From Mycobacterium szulgai (GTDB taxonomy: Bacteria > Actinomycetota > Actinomycetes > Mycobacteriales > Mycobacteriaceae), in the NCBI RefSeq assembly GCF_002116635.1, contig NZ_LQPW01000005.1:1-64000 (forward strand): a DNA stretch of 64,000 bases, read 5' to 3'. The first letter of the stretch is position 1. Each line of letters opens with the position of its first letter. Below, piece after piece: positions 25,051 to 33,041 of the stretch. The position numbers and the translations under genes are program-made. The notes under the pieces were generated by a model that did not search any database, was not told the origin of the DNA, and saw only the letters and a program-made list of their open reading frames with translations.

Positions 25051-25650
25051 TTACGTCTCGATCCGCATCATCTCGTAGAAGCGGCCGACGAACAGGGGTG
25101 GATAGGCGCCGATCCCCGCCCCGGTCATCCACTGCGCCGCGGCATCTGGATGTTCGATCCACTCCCGGGCGCCTTCCTCGTCGGGAAACTCTTGCAGGAT
25201 CAATACCTCATGCGCATCGTCGAAAGCCTGGAAAACCCAAGTCTTTCGGATACCGGCCGCGGTGAAGCGGTCCATCGCGCCCCGCACCCCGGCGGTCAGC
25301 GTGGGCACGTCGTCGACCGACGCTATCGCGGCGACGACGACCCCGGGCACCGCCGGCGCGGCCGGCGGCTCGGCAACGTACCTGTCGATGATCTCGCCGG
25401 CGAAAACCGCCGGAATGTCCTCGACGCCAACAGCATCGAACCAGTCGAAGAAGATCCGGGACCGCAACAGCTCGACGATCGGCTCGCGGCTGTGCACCCC
25501 GATCATCACCAGCACCCGGCCGAAGTCGTGCGTTGACGCATAGACCAGAACATGGTGAGCGCCGATGTCGGCCAGCGCCGACTTGTTGCGCTCCAGCAGC
25601 GGCCACACCCGACTGGGATCCGGCACCCGGTAGTCGGATGCGATGACCAT
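25051..25650 (-). CDS. Unknown protein, probably two ABM-like/dimeric alpha-beta barrel halves
   Basis: A 199-residue protein from the ATG at 25650, 20 bp after the ligase stop codon. Two halves each look like a small alpha/beta barrel: an HHVLVYASTHDFGRVLVMIGV region and a TWVFQAFDDAHEVLILQEFPDEEGAREWIEHPDAA region; the latter is typical of antibiotic-biosynthesis-monooxygenase-like proteins. No catalytic residues stand out. I do not recognise a named family. It is co-directional and probably co-transcribed with the FadD3-like ligase and amidohydrolase upstream, so it may take part in the same catabolic route. Confidence 0.7.
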   Translation of the reverse strand: MVIASDYRVPDPSRVWPLLERNKSALADIGAHHVLVYASTHDFGRVLVMIGVHSREPIVELLRSRIFFDWFDAVGVEDIPAVFAGEIIDRYVAEPPAAPAVPGVVVAAIASVDDVPTLTAGVRGAMDRFTAAGIRKTWVFQAFDDAHEVLILQEFPDEEGAREWIEHPDAAAQWMTGAGIGAYPPLFVGRFYEMMRIET

Positions 25651-25670
25651 CGAATGAATGTCGCCGTCGG

Positions 25671-27122
25671 TCAACGCAGTTGGTCCTTCATGACTTTCCC
25701 GGTGGCGTTGAGCGGTAGGGCGTCGAGGAACTCGACGGATCGCGGCGCCTTGAATCCGGCCATCCGCTGACGGCACCAGGTGAGCAAATCACCTTCGGAC
25801 ACAGCTGTTTTCGCTACCACGAAGGCCTTGCCTACCTGGCCGAGCCGCTCGTCGGGAACACCGATCACGGCGGCCTGGGCAACCGCGGGGTGCTCCAGCA
25901 GGAAGCCCTCGATCTCGGCCGGGTAGGCATTGAACCCGCCTACGATGAACATGTCCTTCTTGCGCCCGTCGATCCGCAGCCGGCCCGCCGTATCCAAACT
26001 GCCCAGATCGCCGGTGTGCAACCAGCCGTCGTCATCGATCGCCTCCGCGGTGGCAACTGGATCATCGAGATAACCCTGCATGACACTGTACCCGCGGACC
26101 AGCACCTCACCGTCATCCGAAATGCGCACTTCCACCCCTTCGCAGGGCAGGCCCGCGGTGGTGGCCACCTCCTCGAAGGAGTCGCCCGGCCTCGACAGCG
26201 TTACGTTGCCGGCCTCGGTGAGCCCGTACCCGGTCATCAAGGTCTGGAACGGCAGTTCGCTGTGTATCCGGCGAACCAGTTCGACGGGTATGTCGGCGGC
26301 GCCGGTCACGCCGGCCCGCAAGCTCGACAGTTTGGTTTTGTCGCTGACCGTCAACAATGAGTGGTATAGCGTCGGCGGGCCGGGCAGCATCGTAATTCGT
26401 TCGCGTTCAACAAGTTCCACCACAGTATCGATGCCGAACACAGCGACCGGCAGCATTGTCGCGCCGCGCAGGAAGGAAGCGATGAGTCCCGCCTTCAAAC
26501 CGAAGGTGTGAAAGTACGGGTTGATCATCAAATAGCGGTCACCTTCGCGCAGATCGGCGAGCGTCGCCCACTCCTCATACATCCGCAGTGTTTGGCGATG
26601 ATTCATCATCGCACCCTTCGGACGTCCGGTCGTTCCCGAAGTGAAGATGATGTCGGAGATGTCGTTGCCACTCACCGCCCGTTCGAACGGGGAACCCGCG
26701 GCAAGGAATTCGGACTTCAGATCGATGACCGGTATCCCCGCGGGCGCGGTGTAGTCGGTGGCGGAATCGAAGCCCAGGAAGCCCCGCTGCACCAGGACTG
26801 CCTTGGCCGCACTGCGGGCGATGACGTCGCCCGCTTCTTCGGACTTGAAACGAGCGTTCACAGGGACCAGCACACCGCCCGCGGTGAGCAGGCCGAATGC
26901 CGCAATGACCCACTCTGCCGAGTTGGGCGCCCAGATCGCCACCCGGTCACCCTTTTCGATCCCGAATGACGCGAATGCCCCTGCAGCACAGCGGATCCGG
27001 TGGACGAGCTCGCTGAAATTCAGCCGCAGCGGACCGTCGACAATCGCTTCGGCGTCGCCGAAGCGGTCCGCCGCGCTCAAGACCATCTCGGGGATGGTCT
27101 GCCAGACACTACTGGATGTCAC
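25671..27122 (-). CDS. Acyl-CoA ligase, FadD3-like
   Basis: A 483-residue ANL-superfamily ligase. The phosphate loop is FTSGTTGRPKGAMM, the A5 motif YGLTEAGN, the adenylate motif GWLHTGDLGSLD and the C-terminal lysine motif NATGKVMK. It is most like FadD3 (Rv3561), which activates a degraded steroid ring acid (HIP), so a cyclic or bulky acid is a better guess than a plain fatty acid (inference). It starts at a GTG overlapping the amidohydrolase stop (GTGA, 27119-27122), so the two are translationally coupled. Confidence 0.85.
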   Translation of the reverse strand: MTSSSVWQTIPEMVLSAADRFGDAEAIVDGPLRLNFSELVHRIRCAAGAFASFGIEKGDRVAIWAPNSAEWVIAAFGLLTAGGVLVPVNARFKSEEAGDVIARSAAKAVLVQRGFLGFDSATDYTAPAGIPVIDLKSEFLAAGSPFERAVSGNDISDIIFTSGTTGRPKGAMMNHRQTLRMYEEWATLADLREGDRYLMINPYFHTFGLKAGLIASFLRGATMLPVAVFGIDTVVELVERERITMLPGPPTLYHSLLTVSDKTKLSSLRAGVTGAADIPVELVRRIHSELPFQTLMTGYGLTEAGNVTLSRPGDSFEEVATTAGLPCEGVEVRISDDGEVLVRGYSVMQGYLDDPVATAEAIDDDGWLHTGDLGSLDTAGRLRIDGRKKDMFIVGGFNAYPAEIEGFLLEHPAVAQAAVIGVPDERLGQVGKAFVVAKTAVSEGDLLTWCRQRMAGFKAPRSVEFLDALPLNATGKVMKDQLR

Positions 27123-28309
27123 ACCGTGACGAGTCGACCGAGGTTGCCGCCCATGATCTTCGCCTGTTCGTCGATGGACAGGTGCGATAGCGCGTTGACG
27201 TAGTAGGTCGGCTCCGCCAGTCCCTCTGGGTGCGGCCAGTCCGACCCGTACAGCACCTGATCCACCCCGACGAGGTTGACCAAGTCGTCGATGCCGTCCT
27301 CGAAGAATGGGCTGACATGGATTCGGCTCTTGACCATCTCGACCGGGTCGCTCGGGAAGGCCTCGGGGGCCTTACGGAAGACCTCGGCCAGGCCGTCGAG
27401 CAATGGGGTCATCCATTTCGAACCCGCCTCGACGATCGCGACCTTCAGCTTGGGATGGCGATACAGCGCACCGTGAATCACCCACGACGCCACCGAATCC
27501 TGGATCGGCCGCCACTCGTTGAGGATGCCCATCGCATTGGTTTGGAACGGCAGCATCTCCTGGTCGGCGCCGTCCCACTCGGAGGTGTAGCGGGAGTAGC
27601 CGCTGTCGCTGGAGTGCATGCCGACGAGCAGGTCGTGCTCGACGACCCGCTCCCAGAACGGATCGAACTCCGGCAGCGCGAACGACCGGGGGCCGCGGAA
27701 TCCGGGGACCGGAGCCGGGCGAACCAGGATGCACCGCGCGCCACGCTTGACCACCCACTCCAGTTCCTCGATCGCCTTCTCGACGATCGGCAGGGTGATG
27801 ACCGGTGTGGTGAAGATGCGGTTCTGGTAGTTGAAGCCCCAGACCTCGTCGAGCCACTGGTTCAGCGCATGGATCAGCACGTGGATAGCGATCGGGTCGT
27901 CGCGCAACCGCTCCTCGATCAGGCTGGCCAGCGTCGGAAACATCAAGGTGCGGTCCAGGCCCAGCTCGTTCATCTTCTCCAGGCGGGGGCCGGGCTCGAA
28001 GAACGCCGGGATCGCGCGCATCGGCTCGCCGAACAGCTCGCGTTTGGTCTTGCCCTCCGGATTGCCGTACTTGAAGTACTCCTCCCAGGCACCCGGACGG
28101 GCGACCACCTCGAAGGTCGGGTTCGGAATGTAGTTGCTGATCACGCCGCGCAGCGCAATCTTGGTGCGCCCGTTGATCTGTACGTACTGGACGTAGTCCT
28201 TGTACTCCTTGGGCAGAAACTTTGTCAGCGCCTCCGGCGGCTCGTAGAGATGGTTATCGGCATCAAAGATCGGAAACGGAACATCTTCCCGATGCGACAA
28301 CTGGCCCAT
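27119..28309 (-). CDS. Amidohydrolase-2 family metal-dependent hydrolase
   Basis: A 396-residue TIM-barrel amidohydrolase of the ACMS-decarboxylase/amidohydrolase-2 group. The metal motif is DADNHLYEP at the N-terminus, further His are seen in HALNQWLDEVWG and VGMHSSDSGY, and the catalytic Asp is in YGSDWPHPEG. These proteins hydrolyse or decarboxylate ring-derived acids. A strong ribosome site (AGGAGG) precedes the ATG. A perfect GAGAAT-N3-ATTCTC palindrome lies 23 bp upstream of the start codon. It is the first gene of the operon with the FadD3-like ligase. Confidence 0.85.
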   Translation of the reverse strand: MGQLSHREDVPFPIFDADNHLYEPPEALTKFLPKEYKDYVQYVQINGRTKIALRGVISNYIPNPTFEVVARPGAWEEYFKYGNPEGKTKRELFGEPMRAIPAFFEPGPRLEKMNELGLDRTLMFPTLASLIEERLRDDPIAIHVLIHALNQWLDEVWGFNYQNRIFTTPVITLPIVEKAIEELEWVVKRGARCILVRPAPVPGFRGPRSFALPEFDPFWERVVEHDLLVGMHSSDSGYSRYTSEWDGADQEMLPFQTNAMGILNEWRPIQDSVASWVIHGALYRHPKLKVAIVEAGSKWMTPLLDGLAEVFRKAPEAFPSDPVEMVKSRIHVSPFFEDGIDDLVNLVGVDQVLYGSDWPHPEGLAEPTYYVNALSHLSIDEQAKIMGGNLGRLVTV

Positions 28310-28331
28310 GAAATCCTCCTTCGCAATTTAT

Positions 28332-28346
28332 GAGAATACTATTCTC
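28332..28346. promoter_or_regulatory. GAGAAT-N3-ATTCTC palindrome (amidohydrolase-FadD operon)
   Basis: GAGAATACTATTCTC is a perfect 6+3+6 inverted repeat just upstream of the amidohydrolase start. The same arrangement occurs at 57949 (perfect) and, with one mismatch each, at 50974 and 51150, always in promoters of catabolic genes. It is the size of a TetR- or MarR-type operator. Confidence 0.6.
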
Positions 28347-28397
28347 TAGCGGGGTTCACCGCAACGCGCCTGGCAACGGGCTCTCCGTGGCCGGAGG

Positions 28398-28817
28398 TCA
28401 GCACGTGGCGATGATCCTGAAGGTTGCGATAGCCGGTTCACTGGGTTGGTCCACCTTGTAGCCGCCCGCGGTACCGGTGATCGTGAATTTGCCGGCGGTC
28501 AGGCTCATGTCGGCGTCGCTCCCTGCGCCCCGTGCGTAGCTACCGGTGAAGCCACCCACATTGTGGATTCGCACGGACTCGGCGGTGGCCCGCTGCGCAC
28601 GGCCATCCACGACAAAGGTGGCCCCGGCAGAATTGCCGCCGATGTGAATCGTCCGGTACCACTGCACCTGCGTGCACTCGACGACATTGAACTTCGCATC
28701 GTTTCCGTCGACTGTGACCGATGCCGTGCCCGAGAGCGGCGTTTGCGGCGGCGGGCTGCAAGCTCCTACCACGGCCGAAGCCAACGCCGCAGCGGCCACC
28801 GCGATAGGGCGACGCAT
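28398..28817 (-). CDS. LpqH-like (19-kDa family) lipoprotein
   Basis: A 139-residue lipoprotein. The signal peptide (MRRPIAVAAAALASAVVGAC) ends in a lipobox VGAC, with Cys20 as the lipidated residue. The mature part resembles the LpqH/19-kDa antigen family (TASVTVDG near the N-terminus, a central CTQVQWYRTIHIG, final Cys). The ATG at 28817 has a GAGGTGG ribosome site; a TTG 12 bp upstream is less likely. Function is unknown; the family is surface exposed. It is divergent from a small secreted protein, with a TTCTC-N7-GAGAA palindrome in the gap. Confidence 0.8.
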   Translation of the reverse strand: MRRPIAVAAAALASAVVGACSPPPQTPLSGTASVTVDGNDAKFNVVECTQVQWYRTIHIGGNSAGATFVVDGRAQRATAESVRIHNVGGFTGSYARGAGSDADMSLTAGKFTITGTAGGYKVDQPSEPAIATFRIIATC

Positions 28818-28871
28818 TGACCACCTCAATCCATGCCTACGAATGTTCTTGGGGCTGCGGCGATGATGTTA

Positions 28872-28888
28872 TTCTCGAAAATGGAGAA
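28872..28888. promoter_or_regulatory. TTCTC-N7-GAGAA palindrome 1
   Basis: TTCTC-GAAAATG-GAGAA lies 55 bp upstream of the minus-strand lipoprotein start and about 190 bp before the plus-strand secreted protein. The 17-bp sequence shares 14 positions with the one at 35685, and the same arms and spacing recur at 37761. Confidence 0.5.
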
Positions 28889-29080
28889 TGCCAATATCGG
28901 CGCCCTCGTCCAAGGTTGGCGGAGGCCGAGCGGACGGAGACAACGCGCGTAAGCAGCGGACTTTCACCGGACGAGGCGATAGCATCCGTTGCACGGCTGT
29001 GGGTGGACGACGCACACTGGCGGCGCAGAGCGGGTCATGAACCGCACCGCCAGTCCGCGCCCGGAAGCTAGAGGAGCGAC

Positions 29081-29512
29081 ATGATGTACAGGTTGTTGCG
29101 CGCGGGCTCTGCGATGTTGGTCGCTGTCGTGGTAGGGGGGGCGGGCTTACTGGCAAGCACCGGACGGGCCCACGCCGATGACCCGGTCATGCACCACGTC
29201 AAGTACTCGATCACCGCGAAGAATCCGATCTACGCCAACATCTATTACATCGATCAAGAACCGGCGATCTTCTCCGACTACAGCCACGATCCTTACCGCT
29301 TCACCCCCAACGTTCAGGCCGACGTCGGCCCGGATAAAGCGTGGAGCTACGAACTGAATTTAGCGAAACCCGAATACTGGGCCATGGTCGTCGTCAACAC
29401 CGGTCCCGAGCCCGGCACGCCGCAGTTTCATTGCGACCTGTCGGTGGACGGGGCCGTCGTCGTGTCCAAGGACGGGCCCAAGGGTGTGCTCTGTTCCATC
29501 CGGAACTGGTGA
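29081..29512 (+). CDS. Small secreted protein
   Basis: A 143-residue protein with a signal peptide ending in GRAHA (about residue 32), then a mature domain rich in Tyr and Asp (ANIYYIDQEP, FSDYSHDPYRF) with two Cys (HCDLSV, VLCSIRNW) that could form a disulfide. It has a GAGGAG ribosome site. The pattern is like MmpS-type beta domains released from the membrane, but I cannot assign a family. Its last 85 bp overlap the end of the convergent TetR gene. Confidence 0.75.
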   Translation: MMYRLLRAGSAMLVAVVVGGAGLLASTGRAHADDPVMHHVKYSITAKNPIYANIYYIDQEPAIFSDYSHDPYRFTPNVQADVGPDKAWSYELNLAKPEYWAMVVVNTGPEPGTPQFHCDLSVDGAVVVSKDGPKGVLCSIRNW

Positions 29513-30129
29513 ACCACCCAGGCCTCTGGCACACCCGCAGTCGGCGGCGGCTCGCCTTCGAGGCGGCGCAGATAATTCTCCACCAGCTCCAAGGTTTCGG
29601 CGTGACCGGCCGACATGCCCAGCGCCTGCTCCAGCACGAGCATCCGCGACAGGCTGCTCATGAGCACGGTGAACACCACTGGGGGCACATCCTTATCGTC
29701 CACGCCGTAACGCTGCAGCGCGGCCGTCACCGCTCGCTGCTGTTCCTCGCGGAAACGCTCGGCGTAGTGCGCGATTACGGCACGCATCTCCTTGCGGTGG
29801 TTCGCCAGCGCCATGAACTCCATCGAAATCCGGGTGAAAGCCGGATCGGTGCCGAATCTCCAGAGCGCCCACAACGGCTGCGGGGATTGCAGCGCTTTCG
29901 CCTGCACCTGAAGACCCTCTTCGGCGCGGCGGCGGAAGACCGCCACGAACAAATCCTCCATGGCGCGGAAGTAGTAGTGCACCAGCTGGGGCTTCAATCC
30001 GGCCTTGTTCGCGAGCCGGCGCGACGTCACGGCGGCGTAGCCCTCTTCGATCATCAATTGCTCGGCCGCGTCGAGCAGCCGGCCGCGATTCTTCGCGTCC
30101 GGCGCCCCGATCCTGCGGGCCGATGTCAT
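29428..30129 (-). CDS. TetR-family regulator, divergent from a P450
   Basis: A 233-residue TetR regulator; HTH at residues about 16-60 (RGRLLDAAEQLMIEEGYAAVT with LKPQLVHYYFRAMEDLF). The ATG at 30129 gives the normal N-terminus. The C-terminal tail of about 28 residues overlaps the convergent secreted-protein gene, so the ancestral stop may have been earlier. The gap to the divergent P450 gene holds a 20-bp imperfect palindrome (30215-30234), the likely operator. A near copy of that site lies at 51061, in front of the ALDH and SDR-ferredoxin-P450 genes, so its regulon may reach there. Confidence 0.85.
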   Translation of the reverse strand: MTSARRIGAPDAKNRGRLLDAAEQLMIEEGYAAVTSRRLANKAGLKPQLVHYYFRAMEDLFVAVFRRRAEEGLQVQAKALQSPQPLWALWRFGTDPAFTRISMEFMALANHRKEMRAVIAHYAERFREEQQRAVTAALQRYGVDDKDVPPVVFTVLMSSLSRMLVLEQALGMSAGHAETLELVENYLRRLEGEPPPTAGVPEAWVVHQFRMEQSTPLGPSLDTTTAPSTDRSQ

Positions 30130-30214
30130 CTTGTTCCTAACTCCCCAAATCGCATGTCGATCACGCCGATCGTACTGTCGCCGGCACATGGCCTTGACCA
30201 CGACATTACCGCCA

Positions 30215-30234
30215 TGCTAAGCAGGTGCTCAGCA
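30215..30234. promoter_or_regulatory. Candidate TetR operator (TetR / CYP intergenic)
   Basis: TGCTAAGCAGGTGCTCAGCA contains two palindromic TGCTNAGCA half-sites with centres 11 bp apart and is itself an imperfect dyad. It lies between the divergent TetR (start 30129) and P450 (start 30313) genes. GCTAAGCA-N3-GCTCAGC recurs at 51061-51078. Confidence 0.6.
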
Positions 30235-30312
30235 CAACTATAGGATTCGGGGCGGCGGTAGCTCTGGCCGCCGGTACAAACTGCGGCAATCCAGCTCCGG
30301 GAGGCGCATGTA

Positions 30313-31581
30313 ATGACCAGCACCTACGAATCGATCGATTTCTTTACCGACCCTTCCCTGGTACCGGATCCACACCCCTACTTCGACTACCTGCGCAGCC
30401 AGAACCCGGTGCTCCGGCTGCCGCACTACGGGGTCGTCGCCGTCACTGGGCACGAAGAAGCAAACGAGGTCTACAAGGACCCCGAAGCGTTCTCGAACAT
30501 CGTCGCGCTGGGAGGCCCATTCCCGCCGCTGCCGTTCCAACCCGACGGCGACGACATCAGCGCGCAGATCGACGAGCACCGCAGCTACTTTCCGATGTTC
30601 GAGCACATGGTCACCATGGACCCGCCAGATCACACCAAGGCGCGGTCGGTGTTGAGCAAGCTGCTGACACCGAGCCGGCTGAAGCAGAACGAGGAGTTTA
30701 TGTGGCGCCTCGCCGACCGGCAGCTCGATGAATTCCTCAGCAACGGTGAGTGCGAGTTCATCTCCGAATACTCCAAACCCTTTGCCACGCTGGTCATCGC
30801 GGACTTGCTCGGTGTCCCTGAGGACGACCACAAAGACTTTCGCAACGTGCTCGGTGCCGGACAGGTCGGCGCGTTGGACCACGAGTCTGTCGGTGTCAAC
30901 CCGCTGCAGTGGCTCGACGACAAGTTCTGTGCTTACGTCCAAGACCGACGACGCAAGCCACGCGAAGACGTGCTGACCCCGATGGCGACGGCGAAGTACC
31001 CCGACGGTTCCACACCCGAGGTCATCGACGTAGTGCGCACGGCCACATTCCTTTTCGCCGCGGGCCAGGAAACCACCGCCAAGCTGCTCAGCGCCGCGCT
31101 ACAGGTGCTCGGCGACCGGCCCGAGATCCAGCAGCAGTTGCGTGACGACCGCAGCCTGATCCCGAACTTCATCGAGGAATCGCTGCGCATCGAAAGTCCC
31201 GTCAAGTGCGATTCGCGACTCGCTCGCAGGCGCACCACGATCGGCGGCGTCGACATCCCCGCCGGCACCGTGGTGATGGTGCTGCCCGGCGCCGTTAACC
31301 GCGACCCGCGAAAATTCGACAACCCGCACGAGTTCCGCCTCGACCGCAAGAATGTCCGCGAGCACATGGCGTTCGCACGCGGGGTGCACTCGTGCCCGGG
31401 GGGACCGCTCGCGCGCGTGGAGGGCCGAGTCTCCATCGAACGCATCCTGGACCGCATGGCCGACATCCGCATCAGCGAGGTCAAACACGGGCCTAGTGGC
31501 GATCGTCGCTACACCTACGAGCCGACGTATATCCTGCGCGGGCTCAGCGAGCTCCACCTCACCTTCACGCCGAAGGGTTAA
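30313..31581 (+). CDS. Cytochrome P450
   Basis: A 422-residue soluble bacterial P450. The I-helix motif is AAGQETTAKL, the K-helix ExxR is ESLR, and the heme-binding loop is FARGVHSCPGGPLAR with the Cys ligand. The sequence looks most like mycobacterial CYP150- or CYP187-type enzymes, but I will not assign a subfamily. There is no ferredoxin gene next to it; the nearest in this window are Bfd (24.9 kb) and the 3Fe-4S ferredoxin at 52 kb. Expression is probably controlled by the divergent TetR. Confidence 0.9.
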   Translation: MTSTYESIDFFTDPSLVPDPHPYFDYLRSQNPVLRLPHYGVVAVTGHEEANEVYKDPEAFSNIVALGGPFPPLPFQPDGDDISAQIDEHRSYFPMFEHMVTMDPPDHTKARSVLSKLLTPSRLKQNEEFMWRLADRQLDEFLSNGECEFISEYSKPFATLVIADLLGVPEDDHKDFRNVLGAGQVGALDHESVGVNPLQWLDDKFCAYVQDRRRKPREDVLTPMATAKYPDGSTPEVIDVVRTATFLFAAGQETTAKLLSAALQVLGDRPEIQQQLRDDRSLIPNFIEESLRIESPVKCDSRLARRRTTIGGVDIPAGTVVMVLPGAVNRDPRKFDNPHEFRLDRKNVREHMAFARGVHSCPGGPLARVEGRVSIERILDRMADIRISEVKHGPSGDRRYTYEPTYILRGLSELHLTFTPKG

Positions 31582-31713
31582 AACCTTCGGCCGCCGTCAG
31601 GTCGGAGGAAGGCGCTCGATCTGCTCGAAGATCGGGCGTGAATCAAGCGCAGGGGCACCATGTCTCAGTGGTCCCAGGAATCACTCGAGCCCCTCCATTG
31701 GCGGGCACCCGGT

Positions 31714-31773
31714 TTGCCTACCTCTTCGCGACAAATTGACTCGAAGACAGAATTGTCGCTGTGGTGCGGGCAA
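31714..31773. repeat. Hairpin repeat, copy 1
   Basis: The left arm starts TTGCCTACC and ends GCGACAA (31734); the right arm starts TTGTCGC at 31753 and ends GGGCAA at 31773. Outer (TTGCC) and inner (GCGACAA) parts pair, leaving an unpaired internal zone and an 18-base loop. The length is 60 bp. Confidence 0.7.
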
Positions 31774-31858
31774 CTCGGGACTCAGACGCGGGCAACGGAT
31801 CCGACAGTCGACAGTCATCACGCCAGCTCCACGACCGCCCGCGCCGAGAACACACGCG

Positions 31859-31940
31859 TTGCCCACCCATTAGCGACAAGTCAGCGCAGGACACGGAATC
31901 TTACGACGGAGTCCACCCATTGTCGCTGTGATGCGGGCAA
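31859..31940. repeat. Hairpin repeat, copy 2 (longer loop)
   Basis: The left arm starts TTGCCCACCCAT and ends AGCGACAA at 31879; the right arm starts TTGTCGCTGTGATGC at 31920 and ends GGGCAA at 31940. Arms match copies 1 and 3 closely, but the loop is 40 bases. Total length is 82 bp. Confidence 0.7.
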
Positions 31941-32026
31941 TTCCGCGCAGCGACGAAGGCAGCGGATCCCACACCAGGCTGATGTCACCCGAGCCACTCG
32001 AATCTTGGCTCATGCTGACACACGAA

Positions 32027-32086
32027 TTGCCCACCTGTCAGCGACAAATCGGCGGAAAGCCCCGGACTGTCGCTGTGATGCGGGCA
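32027..32086. repeat. Hairpin repeat, copy 3
   Basis: The left arm starts TTGCCCACCTGTCAGCGAC at 32027 and runs to 32047; the right arm TGTCGCTGTGATGCGGGCA ends at 32086. The right arm is nearly identical to that of copy 2. Total length is 60 bp. Confidence 0.7.
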
Positions 32087-32171
32087 CAACAGGTGGTGCT
32101 TCTTGGGCCGGGCAAGTGTGGCGGATGTGTGACGACGCCTACCCGGCCAAACCGGCGCGGGACGCCCCGAA

Positions 32172-32459
32172 CTATGCGAACGCCAATCCGACTATGTAGC
32201 AACTAAAGAGACTCACGCCGATCAGCACGACCCAGGCGTCCGTGAGGCGGCATAGCAAGGCGGGAGCTTGGCGCACTTCCATAAACTCCCGAAAGATGAT
32301 GCGCACCTTGATAAGAGCGATCACGATAACGCTAGACGTGACCACCACACTAGGTCTCAGTGATCCATCGACCGAGTGGTCGATCCACAGATAGGCCAGC
32401 GTGAACCCCGCCAGGATCAGCCAGACGACCAGCAGCCTCTTGTTGAATTTCAACATCAC
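32172..32459 (-). CDS. Cytochrome c oxidase subunit IV-like small membrane protein
   Basis: A 95-residue protein with three predicted membrane helices (about 8-27, 37-55 and 72-94) and short charged loops. It resembles the prokaryotic cytochrome c oxidase subunit IV / NorF-like group, which assists heme-copper oxidases. It starts 4 bp after the subunit III-like gene and is last in a four-gene operon. No subunit I or II is present, so it must act with a distant oxidase or in a different complex. Confidence 0.75.
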   Translation of the reverse strand: MMLKFNKRLLVVWLILAGFTLAYLWIDHSVDGSLRPSVVVTSSVIVIALIKVRIIFREFMEVRQAPALLCRLTDAWVVLIGVSLFSCYIVGLAFA

Positions 32460-32462
32460 CGA

Positions 32463-33041
32463 TCACCTCACCACGTACAGCAGCGCGAAGATGAGCACCC
32501 AGAGGAAGTCGACGGTGTGCCAGTAGGTGGCGCACGTTTCGACCAGCTCCTGGGATCGCCGGGCCGGACTGCGGAGCTGATAGACGATGACACCGAGGAC
32601 GACGAAGCCAATCAGCAAGTGCACGAAGTGGATTCCGGTGAGGAAGAAGTAGTAGGTGAAGAAGTCGTTGCTGTCCGGTCCATTTCCCGTACCAACCAAC
32701 CGAGCCCACTCGAACACCTTGAAGAACAGGAAGATTGCGGCGCATGCGGCGGTGATATAGACGTCTCTGTGCGCCGCCCGGTAGGCGCCGGCGCGCGAGG
32801 ACTGGACACACCGCGCCACCGACCAGGAACTGAGCAGCAAGACGAGGGTGTTGAAAACACCGATGCGAAGGTCCAGATGCGCCTGGGCGTGCAGGAACAG
32901 CTCGGAACTTCGAGCGCGATAGAACAGGTAGAAGCCGAAATACCCGGTGAAGACCAGTGTTTCGAACAATACGAAAGCCCACATGTCCGGCTGACCCGGC
33001 ACGAATGTCGCGCGCTTGTTCTCATCTTCCAGGTCGGTCAT
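32463..33041 (-). CDS. Cytochrome c oxidase subunit III-like membrane protein (NorE-like)
   Basis: A 192-residue polytopic protein of the heme-copper oxidase subunit III family, with five predicted helices. Conserved features are PDMWAFVLFETLVFTGYFGFYLFYR, the FTYYFFLTGIHFVHLLIGF segment and ATYWHTVDFLWVLIFALLYVVR. The short form without the first two helices is like NorE and caa3-type III subunits. The ATG at 33041 overlaps the stop of the upstream gene (ATGA), so synthesis is coupled. Confidence 0.88.
   Translation of the reverse strand: MTDLEDENKRATFVPGQPDMWAFVLFETLVFTGYFGFYLFYRARSSELFLHAQAHLDLRIGVFNTLVLLLSSWSVARCVQSSRAGAYRAAHRDVYITAACAAIFLFFKVFEWARLVGTGNGPDSNDFFTYYFFLTGIHFVHLLIGFVVLGVIVYQLRSPARRSQELVETCATYWHTVDFLWVLIFALLYVVR

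Larger units (their letters stand above)
31582..32171. other. Gene-free region of 590 bp containing three hairpin repeats
   Basis: I see no convincing coding frame, ribosome site or RNA gene. The region is dominated by three copies of an inverted-repeat element (31714-31773, 31859-31940, 32027-32086; listed separately) with less similar spacer DNA between them. It lies between the P450 stop codon and the 3' end of the oxidase-like operon, so it may also contain terminators for both. Confidence 0.6.

Noticed and set aside
28820-29071. 84-residue open frame between lipoprotein and secreted-protein genes
   Set aside because: It has no recognisable family, its first half overlaps the palindrome and promoter region, and it has no convincing ribosome site.
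31714-32086. CRISPR array
   Set aside because: The copies are inverted-repeat elements with unequal lengths and spacing of 145-168 bp, not short direct repeats with constant spacers, and no cas genes are present.
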